A stretch of 64,000 nucleotides of DNA from Gordonia terrae (GTDB lineage Bacteria > Actinomycetota > Actinomycetes > Mycobacteriales > Mycobacteriaceae): the NCBI RefSeq assembly GCF_001698225.1, contig NZ_CP016594.1, positions 2,914,001-2,978,000 of the forward strand, read 5' to 3'. Below the pieces are notes generated by a model. The model had not been told where the DNA came from. It searched no databases and saw only the letters and a list, made by a program, of their open reading frames with translations. Position 1 is the first letter of the stretch; each line of letters begins with the position of its first letter. Position numbers and translations under genes: made by a program. Below are positions 1 to 8,348 of this stretch, piece by piece.

Positions 1-3000
1 GGTTCGTCTTCGACGAACTCGGAAGGCCCTCTGCGGTCGAACATTCCGCCGGCTATCGCATCGACGTCCAGTGCGACGGTGCTCGGATCCTGGGGTACCG
101 GCTGACTGCGGGGGTGGACGGCGTCCCTGTCGACACGCAGCTGTGCACTTTCGCCTATCACCGCGGCCATCTCGCGGCGTCGACCAACGCCGTCGGTGCG
201 ACAACGCGTTTCGGCTACGACGAGGCCGGGCGGATGACTTGGTGGCGTGACTCGATCGGGATGGAGTACTGGAACCGGTACGACGACCTCGGCCGTGTGA
301 CCATCCAATCCGGCATGAACGGCGTGTGGTCCGGGCGGTTCGACTACCAGCTCCGGACGGCGGGCCCCGGGTCGATGACAACCTACATCGACGCCGTCGG
401 CGCGACGACGCTGTACGGCCTCGATGCAGACAATCGGGTGCGGCAGGAGATCGATCCGATGGGACGGATCATTCGGACCGACTACAACGACAGTCGGCAA
501 CCCATGGTGCTGACCGGTCCGGATGGTAATCCGACGCGGCTGCACTACAACGCCTCTGGTGATGTCGAGCGAATCGTCGGACCCGACGGCGCAGCGACGG
601 AAGTCAGTTACGCGGGTCCGGGACGGCCGGACACGATCGTCGAACCGGGTCCGGTCACCACACGAATCGCGTACGGAGACAACGGAAGTCCGCTGTCCGT
701 GAGTGACAACGCCGGTGCGGTGACGTCATACACATACGACGACCACGGTGCGCTGACGTCGCACACGGATCCCGACGGCGTGACGGTCCGGTACCGCAAC
801 AACGCAGCCGGACTACCCACCGAGATCACCGACATGCTCGGGAACACAACGCGGATCGCGTACGACACGTTCGGACGGCCGGTCGAGGTCGTCGACGCCG
901 AGAACGCCAGAACCACCGTCGGATACGACGCGATGGGGAATCGGACCAGTCTCGTCGCTCCCGATGGTGGACAGTCGCGGTGGGAGTACGACGGCGAGGG
1001 CAATTGCGTCGCCTACGTCGATCCCGTCGGCGCGACCACGCGTTGGGAGTACGGCCACTACGACCTGCCGGTCGCGCGGATCGATGCGGACGGGTCGCGA
1101 ACCGCGTTCACCTACGACACCGCACGCCGGCTAGTCGCTGTCACCAACCCCGACGGTCTGGGGTGGAGCTACTCGTACAACCCGGACGGGTCGTTGCAGT
1201 CCGAGATCGACTTCAACAACGCGACAACGACCTACACGTGCGACGCGGGCGGACGGCTCGCTACGCGGACGAACGCGGCCGGGCAGACTGTAGAGTTCGA
1301 GTACGACGCCGCCGGTCGCGTTGTCGCTGAACGTAGTTCGGACCCGCTCAACCCCGACTTCGACGGGGAGGTCACCGAGTACAGCTACGACCTCGCCGGT
1401 CGGCCGGAGAGTGTCGTCGGCGCGTTCGGGCGGTGGCACTCGACGTATACGGCGGCGGGAATGCCGCTATTGACCGGCGTGAACGATGGAACCGGCGACT
1501 GGGTGATTGAGTCGGGGTGGACGGGCGCGGGCCGTTCGGCATCGGTGACGACGCCGACCGCAGTGCACACGCGCTACGGGTATGACCCGCGCGGGGTGCT
1601 CGACTTCATTTCGACGGCGGGTCGTACCTGCGACATCACCACCGACGCATCCGGCCGCGAGCAGCGTCGACGCTTCGACGGCACGGCCATCGATTCGTCG
1701 TGGGATCCGGTCGGACGGCTGGTGGGCCGGTCGGTTGCGAAGGTCTCTGCCAATCCGGCAACGCTGAACCTCGGCTCGGGCGGTCGGGGTGGCGGGGGAC
1801 CGGAACGTACCGTGGCCCGAGCCGAATACGCCTACCGCGCCGACGGCATCCTCACTGCCTCGACGACGACCCTGGCCGATCGCGGTCGGACCGACTACCA
1901 GGTCGACGTGCTCGGACGGATCACTGCGGCGGTCAGTCCCGCCGGCACGGAGCAACTGACCTACGATGCGACCGGCAACGTCACCGACTACGGAGTCTCG
2001 GAGACCTACCAACCCTCGGAACCGAGGTCTTCCAAGGGTCGATGGCGATACTCCGGCACGCTCCTCGTCGATGACGGCCGAACGTCGTACCGCTACGACC
2101 CCGCCGGTCGCCTCATCTCGATGAGCCGCAGGCGACTGTCGCGCAAACCTGATGTGTGGCGGTACGTCTGGGACGCTCACGATCGACTGCGCGGCGTGAC
2201 CACTCCCGACGGGACGACATGGACGTACACCTACGACCACCTCGGGCGACGCCTGAGCAAGACCAATACGGCAACTGGGGCCATCACCCGGTTCCATTGG
2301 CACGGCGAGCAGTTGGTCGAGCAGACAGAGGCGATCTCAGACGCGCCAGACGACCGGTCCATCGCTAGCCTCGCTGCGACTACCTGGACGTTCGCACCAA
2401 ACGCGTTTACACCTCTTGCGCAGACGCGCAGTACAGAATCGATCACGCCGTCAGACCGCACTGAGGACGAAGGGAGTGCGCCTGACGGGGAGGTGAGCCT
2501 CAACCTGGGCCCACCTTCGTTCGCACCGTCCAAGCCGGTCGAGTGGACGCAGACCGAGGTGGACCGAGAGTTCTTCGCGATCGTCACAGACCAGATCGCG
2601 ACACCGACAGCGCTCATCGATCCGCTTACAGGTGATGTCGCCGGGCAGGCCGCGCGAACGCTGTACGGCGAGAGCACGTGGGTCGGCTCTTCGACGCCGT
2701 GGGCGTTTCCTGGTCAGTACGTCGACTCCGAAAGCGGACTGCACTACAACCGTCACAGGTACTACCAGCCGGGGACCGGAAGGTACCTGAGTCCGGACCC
2801 GCTGGGGCTCCGGCCAGCACCCAACCCTCATACATATCCGACGAACCCCACGTTGGCGGCTGACCCCCGTGGTTTGGCGCCAACGAAGGGTTGCGGTGAC
2901 TCCCGATCGCGTAATGGCGACTCGCTGGAACAGAACGACAAGACGTCGCCCGAGCGCAGGCTATGGGAGATCACCAAGGATGGCACATCAGAGACGAAGT

Positions 3001-3212
3001 CCTGGGGCTCCAGGAAGTACTACAAAAGCAAATCGGACGGGCTCTGGTGGTCAAAGGATGACGCCGGTCACGGGAATTCGGTGTGGAAGGTGTACACAGA
3101 AGACAAGCGCGGACTGCATTGGTTCAGGGACGCCGACGAGTACGGAGACTTCATCGTGGGCAAACACAAAGGCGATGCCGGAGTCTTCATACCGAGAAAG
3201 GACCTGCATTGA
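1..3212 (+). CDS. Rhs/YD-repeat polymorphic toxin, 5' end outside the window
   Basis: The frame is open from the left edge (first full codon at base 3), so about 1,069 C-terminal residues are visible and the start lies upstream. A GTG at 114 is internal. The body consists of many YD repeats (for example RFGYDEAGRM and YRYDPAGRLISM). At 2706-2820 is the Rhs core end (GLHYNRHRYYQPGTGRYLSP, then DPLGL), which normally marks the cage end and autocleavage site. The variable tip follows, about 2870-3209, rich in K/W/D (SKDDAGHGNSVWKVY, DADEYGDFIVGKHKG). Such proteins deliver a toxin tip to neighbouring cells. The tip resembles, from memory, contact-dependent toxins with a colicin-E3-like rRNase fold; that is inference. 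The tip is visibly less GC-rich than the core. The immunity gene begins inside the stop codon. Confidence 0.93.
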   Translation, partial: FVFDELGRPSAVEHSAGYRIDVQCDGARILGYRLTAGVDGVPVDTQLCTFAYHRGHLAASTNAVGATTRFGYDEAGRMTWWRDSIGMEYWNRYDDLGRVTIQSGMNGVWSGRFDYQLRTAGPGSMTTYIDAVGATTLYGLDADNRVRQEIDPMGRIIRTDYNDSRQPMVLTGPDGNPTRLHYNASGDVERIVGPDGAATEVSYAGPGRPDTIVEPGPVTTRIAYGDNGSPLSVSDNAGAVTSYTYDDHGALTSHTDPDGVTVRYRNNAAGLPTEITDMLGNTTRIAYDTFGRPVEVVDAENARTTVGYDAMGNRTSLVAPDGGQSRWEYDGEGNCVAYVDPVGATTRWEYGHYDLPVARIDADGSRTAFTYDTARRLVAVTNPDGLGWSYSYNPDGSLQSEIDFNNATTTYTCDAGGRLATRTNAAGQTVEFEYDAAGRVVAERSSDPLNPDFDGEVTEYSYDLAGRPESVVGAFGRWHSTYTAAGMPLLTGVNDGTGDWVIESGWTGAGRSASVTTPTAVHTRYGYDPRGVLDFISTAGRTCDITTDASGREQRRRFDGTAIDSSWDPVGRLVGRSVAKVSANPATLNLGSGGRGGGGPERTVARAEYAYRADGILTASTTTLADRGRTDYQVDVLGRITAAVSPAGTEQLTYDATGNVTDYGVSETYQPSEPRSSKGRWRYSGTLLVDDGRTSYRYDPAGRLISMSRRRLSRKPDVWRYVWDAHDRLRGVTTPDGTTWTYTYDHLGRRLSKTNTATGAITRFHWHGEQLVEQTEAISDAPDDRSIASLAATTWTFAPNAFTPLAQTRSTESITPSDRTEDEGSAPDGEVSLNLGPPSFAPSKPVEWTQTEVDREFFAIVTDQIATPTALIDPLTGDVAGQAARTLYGESTWVGSSTPWAFPGQYVDSESGLHYNRHRYYQPGTGRYLSPDPLGLRPAPNPHTYPTNPTLAADPRGLAPTKGCGDSRSRNGDSLEQNDKTSPERRLWEITKDGTSETKSWGSRKYYKSKSDGLWWSKDDAGHGNSVWKVYTEDKRGLHWFRDADEYGDFIVGKHKGDAGVFIPRKDLH

Positions 3213-3628
3213 TCACCTCACTCAGCGAGTATGAGTCACTCCTGAACAGCGACGACCTCGAGGATCGGCACCGTGTGGCTCGTGACTCGGCACCAGCGGA
3301 GGTGTGGCTCAGGATCATCTCTGAAGTGCCCGAGTACCGGGCTTTCGTTGTGCAGAACAAGACCCTTCCGCTTGATGTTCTCCGAATCCTTGCGCAGGAC
3401 GTCGATCGAGACGTGCGTTTCACGGTTGCGATGCGACGGGCCGCGGCTAAGGACGAAACGATTGCCAGGCTATTGGCCTCCGATTCCGACGCGGGCGTCC
3501 GAGCCGCGCTGGCGAAGAACCCTAAGCTAGATCAAACAGTGTTGCAGCAACTCGCACGTGACGAGGATGAGTGGGTCCGTGAGTGCGCACAGGACTCCCT
3601 TGCGCGACGGGCGCAATCTTCTTCTTGA
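3209..3628 (+). CDS. putative immunity protein, HEAT/LRV-like repeats
   Basis: I chose TTG at 3209 because it overlaps the toxin stop (TTGA) and has GAAAGGA about 8 bases upstream. Upstream in-frame codons lie inside the toxin gene and read as an unlikely Arg-rich peptide. The product is 139 residues, acidic, with helical repeats of about 24 residues (LLASDSDAGVRAALAKNPKL, then DEDEWVRECAQDSLARR) typical of leucine-rich variant/HEAT repeats. No signal peptide or membrane segment is seen, so it is probably cytosolic. Position and translational coupling directly behind the toxin tip suggest it binds and neutralises that tip. The role is inferred from synteny; the repeat type is read from the sequence. 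Confidence 0.75.
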   Translation: MITSLSEYESLLNSDDLEDRHRVARDSAPAEVWLRIISEVPEYRAFVVQNKTLPLDVLRILAQDVDRDVRFTVAMRRAAAKDETIARLLASDSDAGVRAALAKNPKLDQTVLQQLARDEDEWVRECAQDSLARRAQSSS

Positions 3629-3779
3629 CGATCTGTGGTGGCATTGGAATTGAAGCCGCTCTCTGGCTGGTTTGGAGGAACTCGGCGCCGCCGAACCCGA
3701 CTGCTGGCAGCGGAACTTGGGGGCGCCGGAGCCGGAACGCATGGAGTGGCTGCGCAGGAATACTGCCGAAAAGATGTAG
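3627..3779 (+). pseudogene. decayed coding remnant between the two small genes
   Basis: The frame starting at 3627 reads DDLWWHWN, a TGA at 3651, then SRSLAGLEELGAAEPDCW, QRNLGAPEPERMEWLRRN, TAEKM and a TAG at 3777. Apart from the single in-frame stop, composition and codon use look like the C-terminus of a real protein. There is no start codon with a ribosome site ahead of it. It may be the tail of a displaced immunity or toxin-tip gene, as expected where Rhs tips are exchanged. It is too short to assign to a family, and it could instead be chance coding in GC-rich DNA. Confidence 0.35.
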
Positions 3780-3787
3780 GAGAAATA

Positions 3788-4198
3788 GTGATTGGACAGC
3801 ACGCCGACCAAGCCCGCCGCGCCTTGACGAAATACTTCGAAACCTACTCGATGTCGACTGTAATCTACATCGAGTTGCCAGACCTCCCGCGTGGTAAGGC
3901 CCTCGATAGTTACTTCTCGCTCGACTCCGTTGAAGTGCGTGAGGGAACAGGGATCTATGCCGACCTCGGATATACGGCGTACTTCACGGTTAACCCAACC
4001 AGCGTGAAGCTGAGTGACGACCTATTCGCACTGACAATTGAAGGGGTCGACTTAGAATTCGGTTCCTCCAGCATGCGGCGCTTCTATGAGCAAGGGGCTA
4101 TTCGATTCTTTGTCATCCCCGATACACCCATAACGGAGCGCGCACGTGAAAGCGGCGAAGTCAGATTACGAAGCTTGCTCGCAGAGCTTTCCGCGTGA
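3788..4198 (+). CDS. small hypothetical protein next to the Rhs module
   Basis: GTG at 3788 is preceded by AGGAG at 3778-3782, five bases away. The frame continues upstream to 3635 but that part reads as low-complexity Arg/Gly. The product is 136 residues, soluble, with alternating hydrophobic/charged stretches suggesting an alpha/beta fold (MSTVIYIELPDLPRG, ALTIEGVDLEFGSSSMRRFY, AIRFFVIPDTP). ATG at 3851 is an alternative start. I do not recognise the family. Its low-GC composition and position behind a toxin/immunity pair suggest an orphan immunity protein, which is inference only. Confidence 0.6.
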   Translation: MIGQHADQARRALTKYFETYSMSTVIYIELPDLPRGKALDSYFSLDSVEVREGTGIYADLGYTAYFTVNPTSVKLSDDLFALTIEGVDLEFGSSSMRRFYEQGAIRFFVIPDTPITERARESGEVRLRSLLAELSA

Positions 4199-4229
4199 CC
4201 CTGGTGTCTCAGTACCGTTCCGCACACAA

Positions 4230-4265
4230 CCGGCGAAACAGGTCCCAACGAACCTGTCTCGCCGG
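4230..4265. terminator. bidirectional hairpin terminator
   Basis: The arms CCGGCGAAACAGGT (4230-4243) and ACCTGTCTCGCCGG (4252-4265) form a 14-pair stem with one A-C mismatch and an 8-base loop. It lies between the converging ends of the orphan small gene (4198) and the transporter gene (4290). There is no clear U-tract, as is common in actinobacteria. Confidence 0.75.
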
Positions 4266-4289
4266 CTGCGGTTTGCGCCAAAACCCCGC

Positions 4290-5651
4290 CTAAGCAGGAA
4301 GGGCGGTCTTGCTGGTCTCACGGATCGCAAGCAGCGTGACGGTACCGATCAGGCAGACACCGACCACCCAGAACGCGGGCGCCATGGCATTGCCGGTCGA
4401 TTCGACGAGCTGGGCGGCCACGTACGGCGCGGTCCCGCCCGCGGCGATGGTGCCGATGTTGAACCCGAGGGAGACACCGGTGTAACGGGTGGCCCTGGGG
4501 AACAGCTCGGTGAACAGCGGGAACGCGGGCACCTGTACGACACCATTGAGCGTCATGTAGACGAAGTAGACGAGTCCGACGACCACGATGCTGCCGGTGG
4601 CGCCGAGGATCATGAACGCGGGGAACGCGATCACGATGTAGGTGAGGTATCCGAAGAGCAGCACGGGTCGACGTCCGAAGCGGTCGGTCATCATGCCGCT
4701 GATCGGGAACGTGGCGCACGCCAACGCGATGGCAATTGCCGATGTCCAGTAGACGGAGTCCTTGCTGAAGCCGAGGTCGTTGATCAGGTAGACGTTGAAG
4801 TACGTCAATCCGATGTATCCCGAACCGTTCATCGCGATCGCGATGCCTACCACCTTCAGGACCGACCTCGGGTTGTTGCGCACGACGTCGAGCAGCGGGC
4901 TCTTGGCGACCTCCTGCTTCTCGGCCATCTCCTCGAATTCCGGTGTGTCCTCGAGCTTCATGCGCACGCGGAGGCAGATGAGAGCCAAGGGGAGCGCGAG
5001 GAGAAACGGGATACGCCAGCCCCACGACTCCATCTGTTCGTCGGTGGTCAGGAGGGTGACGAGACCGACAACGGCTGCGGCAACGGCGAATCCGAGCGTC
5101 GAACCGATCGGGGTGAACGAGCCGAAGAAGCCGCGGCGATGTGCCGGGGCCGACTCGGCGATGTAGGTGGCGGCGCCACCGACCTCACCGCCGGCGGAGA
5201 ATCCCTGGGCCAGACGCACCAGCACCAGCAGGATCGGTGCCAGGACGCCGATCGACGAATGTGTCGGCAGCAGACCGAGGATGCCGCATGCGATACCCAT
5301 GCAGACGACGGTCGCGACCAGGGCCGAGCGCCGTCCGCGGCGGTCGCCGAGGCGTCCGAAGAAGATGCCGCCCAACGGCCGCGCCACATACGCGACACCA
5401 AACACCGCAAGCGTCGCGAGAATCGATGTACCCGGACTGTCCGACGGGAAGAACAGCGGCGCGATCACCACGGCGAGGAAGCCGTAGACCGCGAAGTCGT
5501 AGTACTCGATCAGGGTGCCGACGCCACCGGCGATCGCAGCCCGCCGCGCCATGGCCGGCGACTTCTGCGGTTCCCTGGATCGATGCGGGTCCGGCGGCGT
5601 TGCGCCAGGAGATCGGTCGTCGGCCCGGGTGGGCTTCTCCACGTTGGTCAT
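4290..5651 (-). CDS. MFS transporter, metabolite:H+ symporter (MHS) family
   Basis: 453 residues with about 12 predicted membrane segments after a polar N-terminus of roughly 35 residues. Family signatures include GTLIEYYDFAVYGFLA in segment 1, RPLGGIFFGRLGDRRGRR in loop 2-3, RLAQGFSAGGEVGGA in segment 5, and WGWRIPFL before segment 6. MHS members take up organic acids and betaines with protons. It is the last gene of the lyase/dehydratase operon: its ATG shares one base with the TGA of the small-subunit gene (TGATG). It therefore probably imports that pathway's dicarboxylate or tricarboxylate substrate. The substrate is inferred from context only. Confidence 0.9.
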   Translation of the reverse strand: MTNVEKPTRADDRSPGATPPDPHRSREPQKSPAMARRAAIAGGVGTLIEYYDFAVYGFLAVVIAPLFFPSDSPGTSILATLAVFGVAYVARPLGGIFFGRLGDRRGRRSALVATVVCMGIACGILGLLPTHSSIGVLAPILLVLVRLAQGFSAGGEVGGAATYIAESAPAHRRGFFGSFTPIGSTLGFAVAAAVVGLVTLLTTDEQMESWGWRIPFLLALPLALICLRVRMKLEDTPEFEEMAEKQEVAKSPLLDVVRNNPRSVLKVVGIAIAMNGSGYIGLTYFNVYLINDLGFSKDSVYWTSAIAIALACATFPISGMMTDRFGRRPVLLFGYLTYIVIAFPAFMILGATGSIVVVGLVYFVYMTLNGVVQVPAFPLFTELFPRATRYTGVSLGFNIGTIAAGGTAPYVAAQLVESTGNAMAPAFWVVGVCLIGTVTLLAIRETSKTALPA

Positions 5652-6187
5652 CAGGGCTGTCCTTGTCGTGCGGGGGAGTGTTCGGCGAGCAGGAGCTGAT
5701 ACGAGCCGCCTGCTTCGATGATCTGGATGGTGCGGGGGTTGGGTGAGGCGCCCACGAGTTCATCACCGGTGGAGGTCCGCAGCGTGGCGGTGCGCCAGTC
5801 GAGGGTGACCGGCTCGTCGACCGACACGGCCGACGACACACCTGGGATGGTGATCAGCGGCATGCCGTTGAACGTCTCGCCCCTCCAGAAACCGGGGGAA
5901 AAGGATTCGGCGACAATCGCTGCGATGCCGGCATTGCGCAGCGCCACCATCGGTGGGTAATGCGGATGGCCGTAACCGAAATTGCGTCCGCCGACGATGA
6001 TGTCGCCGGGACGTACGCGATCGGCGAAACCGGGGTCGTAGGCGCTCATACACACCGAACGCAGGTGGTCGGGATCGTAGGACTTGATGTTGGAGACGCC
6101 GACCACCAGATCGATGTCGAAGTCGTCGCCGAAGATCCACGCGACCTTACCCTCGATCACCTCGGGTGGCGGCGGGTAGGCGCTCAT
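5651..6187 (-). CDS. aconitase-family dehydratase small subunit (LeuD-like)
   Basis: 178 residues, the usual length for the swivel subunit of isopropylmalate-isomerase-type hydro-lyases. Typical stretches are GKVAWIFGDDFDIDLVVG, DIIVGGRNFGYGHPHYPP (the family's GxNFGxGSSRE region with a histidine variant) and IAAIVAESFSPGFWRG. Its ATG overlaps the end of the large-subunit gene by 4 bases (ATGA), and its stop overlaps the transporter start. With the large subunit it should reversibly hydrate or dehydrate a carboxylic acid in the cytosol. Pairing with a lyase rather than leucine genes argues for a catabolic 2,3-dimethylmalate/citraconate/maleate-type dehydratase rather than LeuD. Confidence 0.85.
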   Translation of the reverse strand: MSAYPPPPEVIEGKVAWIFGDDFDIDLVVGVSNIKSYDPDHLRSVCMSAYDPGFADRVRPGDIIVGGRNFGYGHPHYPPMVALRNAGIAAIVAESFSPGFWRGETFNGMPLITIPGVSSAVSVDEPVTLDWRTATLRTSTGDELVGASPNPRTIQIIEAGGSYQLLLAEHSPARQGQP

Positions 6188-7446
6188 CGAACCGACTCCA
6201 CGATCGAACCGCTGACGGCACTGGCGGCGACGGTGTACGGCGAGCCCATGTAGATGTTCGCCTCCGGGCTGCCCATCCGGCCGTTGATGTTGAGAACACC
6301 TGTCGAGATGCAGTTCTCACCGGGCTGTAGCGGCTGCTGATAACCGAAGCAGAAGTCGCAACTCGACATCGCGATCGTGGCGCCCGCCGCGCGGAGGACG
6401 TCCAGCAGGCCCTCCTTCTCAGCCTGGTCCAGGACCTCGCGTGACGTGGGTACCACGTTGAGTTCGACGGTGGGCGCGACTTTCCGGCCGTCGAGGACCA
6501 GCGCGGCCGCGCGAAGATCCTCGATCCGGCCACTGGCACACGAACCGATGAACGCGCGGGTGATCGGCGTGCCTTCCAGTTCGCGGGCGGTGGCGGTGTT
6601 GGCAACCCGCGCCGATCCCGGTCGAACCACCTTGGGCACGAGTGCATTCAGATCGATGGTGTACCGAGCCGCATAGACGGCATCGGGATCGGGGTAGACG
6701 GGTTCGAAATCCGTTCGCGCGACCTTGCGCGCATAGTCGAGCGACAAATCGTCGGGTTCGAACACCGCCGACACCGCACCGGTGAACATCGCCATCCCAG
6801 ACAGACCCTGCCGGTGATCGATCTTCATCGAGCGGGCGCCCGGACCGCCGAACTCCATGACCTGATGGGCGCAGCCGTCGGCCCCGACCATCTCGATGAT
6901 GGTGTGGACGAGGTCACGGCTGTCGACGCCCTCGGGGAACTCCCCGACGAGGTCGAACCGTGTGGTGGCCGGGATGTCGAGGTGGATCTGCCCCGTCACC
7001 CACGCCTCGATCAGGTCCCGCCGGATACCCCAGCCGAGTGCGTTGAACGCGCCAACGCCGCTGATGTGGCCGTCGAAGTGCACGAGGAAATCACCGGGGA
7101 TGGCGAGCCCCAACTCTGCGGTGAGCTGGTGGCCGATGCCCTGCGCCTCATGCAGTTCGATGCCGTAGAACTCGCACCAGTCGCGCGTGACCTGGTGTAC
7201 CTCGTCTTCGCGTTCGTTCTTCTTCGTCAGCATGTGGTCGATGAACACGACGTACCGGCTAGGGTCCTCGAGCTCGGTGATCCCGAAGTCGTCGCGCATC
7301 TGCTTGAACATGACGTCGGTATACCCAGGAAAGTCGTAGGCGATCATGCGTGACGGGCGAACCGCATGGTTCTCTCCCGCGCGCACGGAATCGAGGCCGG
7401 TGGCGCGAGCGAGGATCTTCTCGGTGATCGTGTGGCCCATCGCCAT
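6184..7446 (-). CDS. aconitase-family dehydratase large subunit (LeuC/DmdA-like)
   Basis: 420 residues, matching two-subunit isopropylmalate-isomerase/homoaconitase large subunits. The [4Fe-4S] ligands are present: one Cys in FIGSCASGRIEDL and two in SSCDFCFGYQQPL. HTITEKILARA at the N-terminus and RMGSPEANIYMGSPYTVAAS near the C-terminus are family hallmarks. ATG at 7446 was chosen because it shares a base with the lyase TGA (TGATG); the open frame further upstream lies inside the lyase gene. It is part of the coupled operon of lyase, large subunit, small subunit and transporter. The true substrate is unknown. The closest recognisable role is the dimethylmaleate/citraconate hydratase type. 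Confidence 0.87.
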   Translation of the reverse strand: MAMGHTITEKILARATGLDSVRAGENHAVRPSRMIAYDFPGYTDVMFKQMRDDFGITELEDPSRYVVFIDHMLTKKNEREDEVHQVTRDWCEFYGIELHEAQGIGHQLTAELGLAIPGDFLVHFDGHISGVGAFNALGWGIRRDLIEAWVTGQIHLDIPATTRFDLVGEFPEGVDSRDLVHTIIEMVGADGCAHQVMEFGGPGARSMKIDHRQGLSGMAMFTGAVSAVFEPDDLSLDYARKVARTDFEPVYPDPDAVYAARYTIDLNALVPKVVRPGSARVANTATARELEGTPITRAFIGSCASGRIEDLRAAALVLDGRKVAPTVELNVVPTSREVLDQAEKEGLLDVLRAAGATIAMSSCDFCFGYQQPLQPGENCISTGVLNINGRMGSPEANIYMGSPYTVAASAVSGSIVESVR

Positions 7447-8309
7447 CACCGTGCCGCCGGGAGGTACTTGCGCTGCATCGCCTCGACCTCGCCGAAGCCG
7501 ATCAGGTCGACGAACTCGTGGTGCGGGAGCGCGTCGGCGCTGACCTGAGCCGGAGCTTCGCCGGCAGCGAGGCGTCGAAGAGTGTTCTGGGCTGCTCCGG
7601 TGACCGCCATCAACACCTGAGTGGGCAGCAGTGCGAGCCGAACCCCGATCCGGTCGAGCACCTCCGGGGTGAACTCCCGTTCGGTCCAGGTCGACGCGGT
7701 GAGGGTCGCCATCAGGGGTACCCCGACCTCGGAATGACAGTGCTCCCATTCCTCGGCGGTCTCGAACGTCTTGGTGACCGGCATGATCATGTCGGCTCCG
7801 GCCTCGACGTACGCGTGCGCGCGACGCATCGCTTCGTCACCGCGCGCGTCGGTGCGTGCGATGAGCAAGACGTCTGCCGGACTCGCGTCGCGTACCGCCC
7901 GGATCTTCCCGGTCGCCTCCTCGACGCTGATGAGGTCGACCGGATCGCCGACGCAGATCGGGCACGACTTCGGCGAGACCTGGTCTTCCATGAACATCCC
8001 GTCGACACCGGCGTCGACGAACTTCGACGCCGTGCGCGCTGCGTTGACCGCATTGCCGTAGCCGGTGTCGATGTCGGCGACCAGCGGGAGCGACGACGCC
8101 GAGCGGATCGTCCGGACGGCCTGAAGGTTCTCGGTCATCGTGTAGAGCTCGGCGTCGGGCAGACCCAATGCGGCCGAGACGGCGAAGCCCGACGCACAGA
8201 GCGCGTTGAATCCAGCCTGCTCGGCCAGGCGTGCGGTCAAACCATCCCAGACACCGGGGGCATAGACGAGACCGCGTGACGTGAGTTCCTTGAGCGAGGG
8301 TGCGCTCAT
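7446..8309 (-). CDS. isocitrate lyase/PEP mutase superfamily C-C lyase
   Basis: 287 residues. ATG at 8309 is preceded by GGAG at a 9-base spacing. An ATG at 8318 touches the Shine-Dalgarno and is unlikely. Superfamily features: YAPGVWDGLTARLAEQAGF, the metal site ADIDTGYGN (D79, D81), and MEDQ (E108, D109). The loop that is K-K/R-C-G-H in isocitrate and methylisocitrate lyases reads P-K-S-C-P-I-C here (K114, C116). The catalytic Cys is kept but the Gly-His is lost. As first gene of the operon it should split the hydrated acid into pyruvate/glyoxylate plus a smaller acid, like 2,3-dimethylmalate lyase. Substrate inferred. Confidence 0.85.
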   Translation of the reverse strand: MSAPSLKELTSRGLVYAPGVWDGLTARLAEQAGFNALCASGFAVSAALGLPDAELYTMTENLQAVRTIRSASSLPLVADIDTGYGNAVNAARTASKFVDAGVDGMFMEDQVSPKSCPICVGDPVDLISVEEATGKIRAVRDASPADVLLIARTDARGDEAMRRAHAYVEAGADMIMPVTKTFETAEEWEHCHSEVGVPLMATLTASTWTEREFTPEVLDRIGVRLALLPTQVLMAVTGAAQNTLRRLAAGEAPAQVSADALPHHEFVDLIGFGEVEAMQRKYLPAAR

Positions 8310-8332
8310 GCAAATCATCTCCGTTTCGTGAT

Positions 8333-8348
8333 GCGGAATGCATATCGC
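8333..8348. promoter_or_regulatory. candidate operator between IclR gene and lyase operon
   Basis: The imperfect palindrome GCGGAATGCATATCGC (GCG, 2 bases, ATGCAT, 2 bases, CGC) sits mid-way in the 109-base divergent region. A wider dyad surrounds it (CGTTTCGT to the left, ACGAGACG to the right). This is where an IclR-type regulator would control both its own gene and the lyase operon. Not tested. Confidence 0.4.

Noticed and set aside
114..116. GTG at 114 as the start of the Rhs gene
   Set aside because: The frame is open to the window edge with YD-type sequence upstream, so the gene begins outside the window.
3083..3208. Longer immunity protein starting at 3083
   Set aside because: The extra 42 residues are inside the toxin gene and Arg-rich. 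TTG 3209 overlaps the toxin stop and has a good ribosome site.
4146..5699. A 517-codon plus-strand open frame, and a 603-codon minus-strand frame at 12007-13818
   Set aside because: Both are antisense to well-supported genes (MHS transporter; binding protein and Liv fusion) and read as Asp/Arg/Glu-rich noise.
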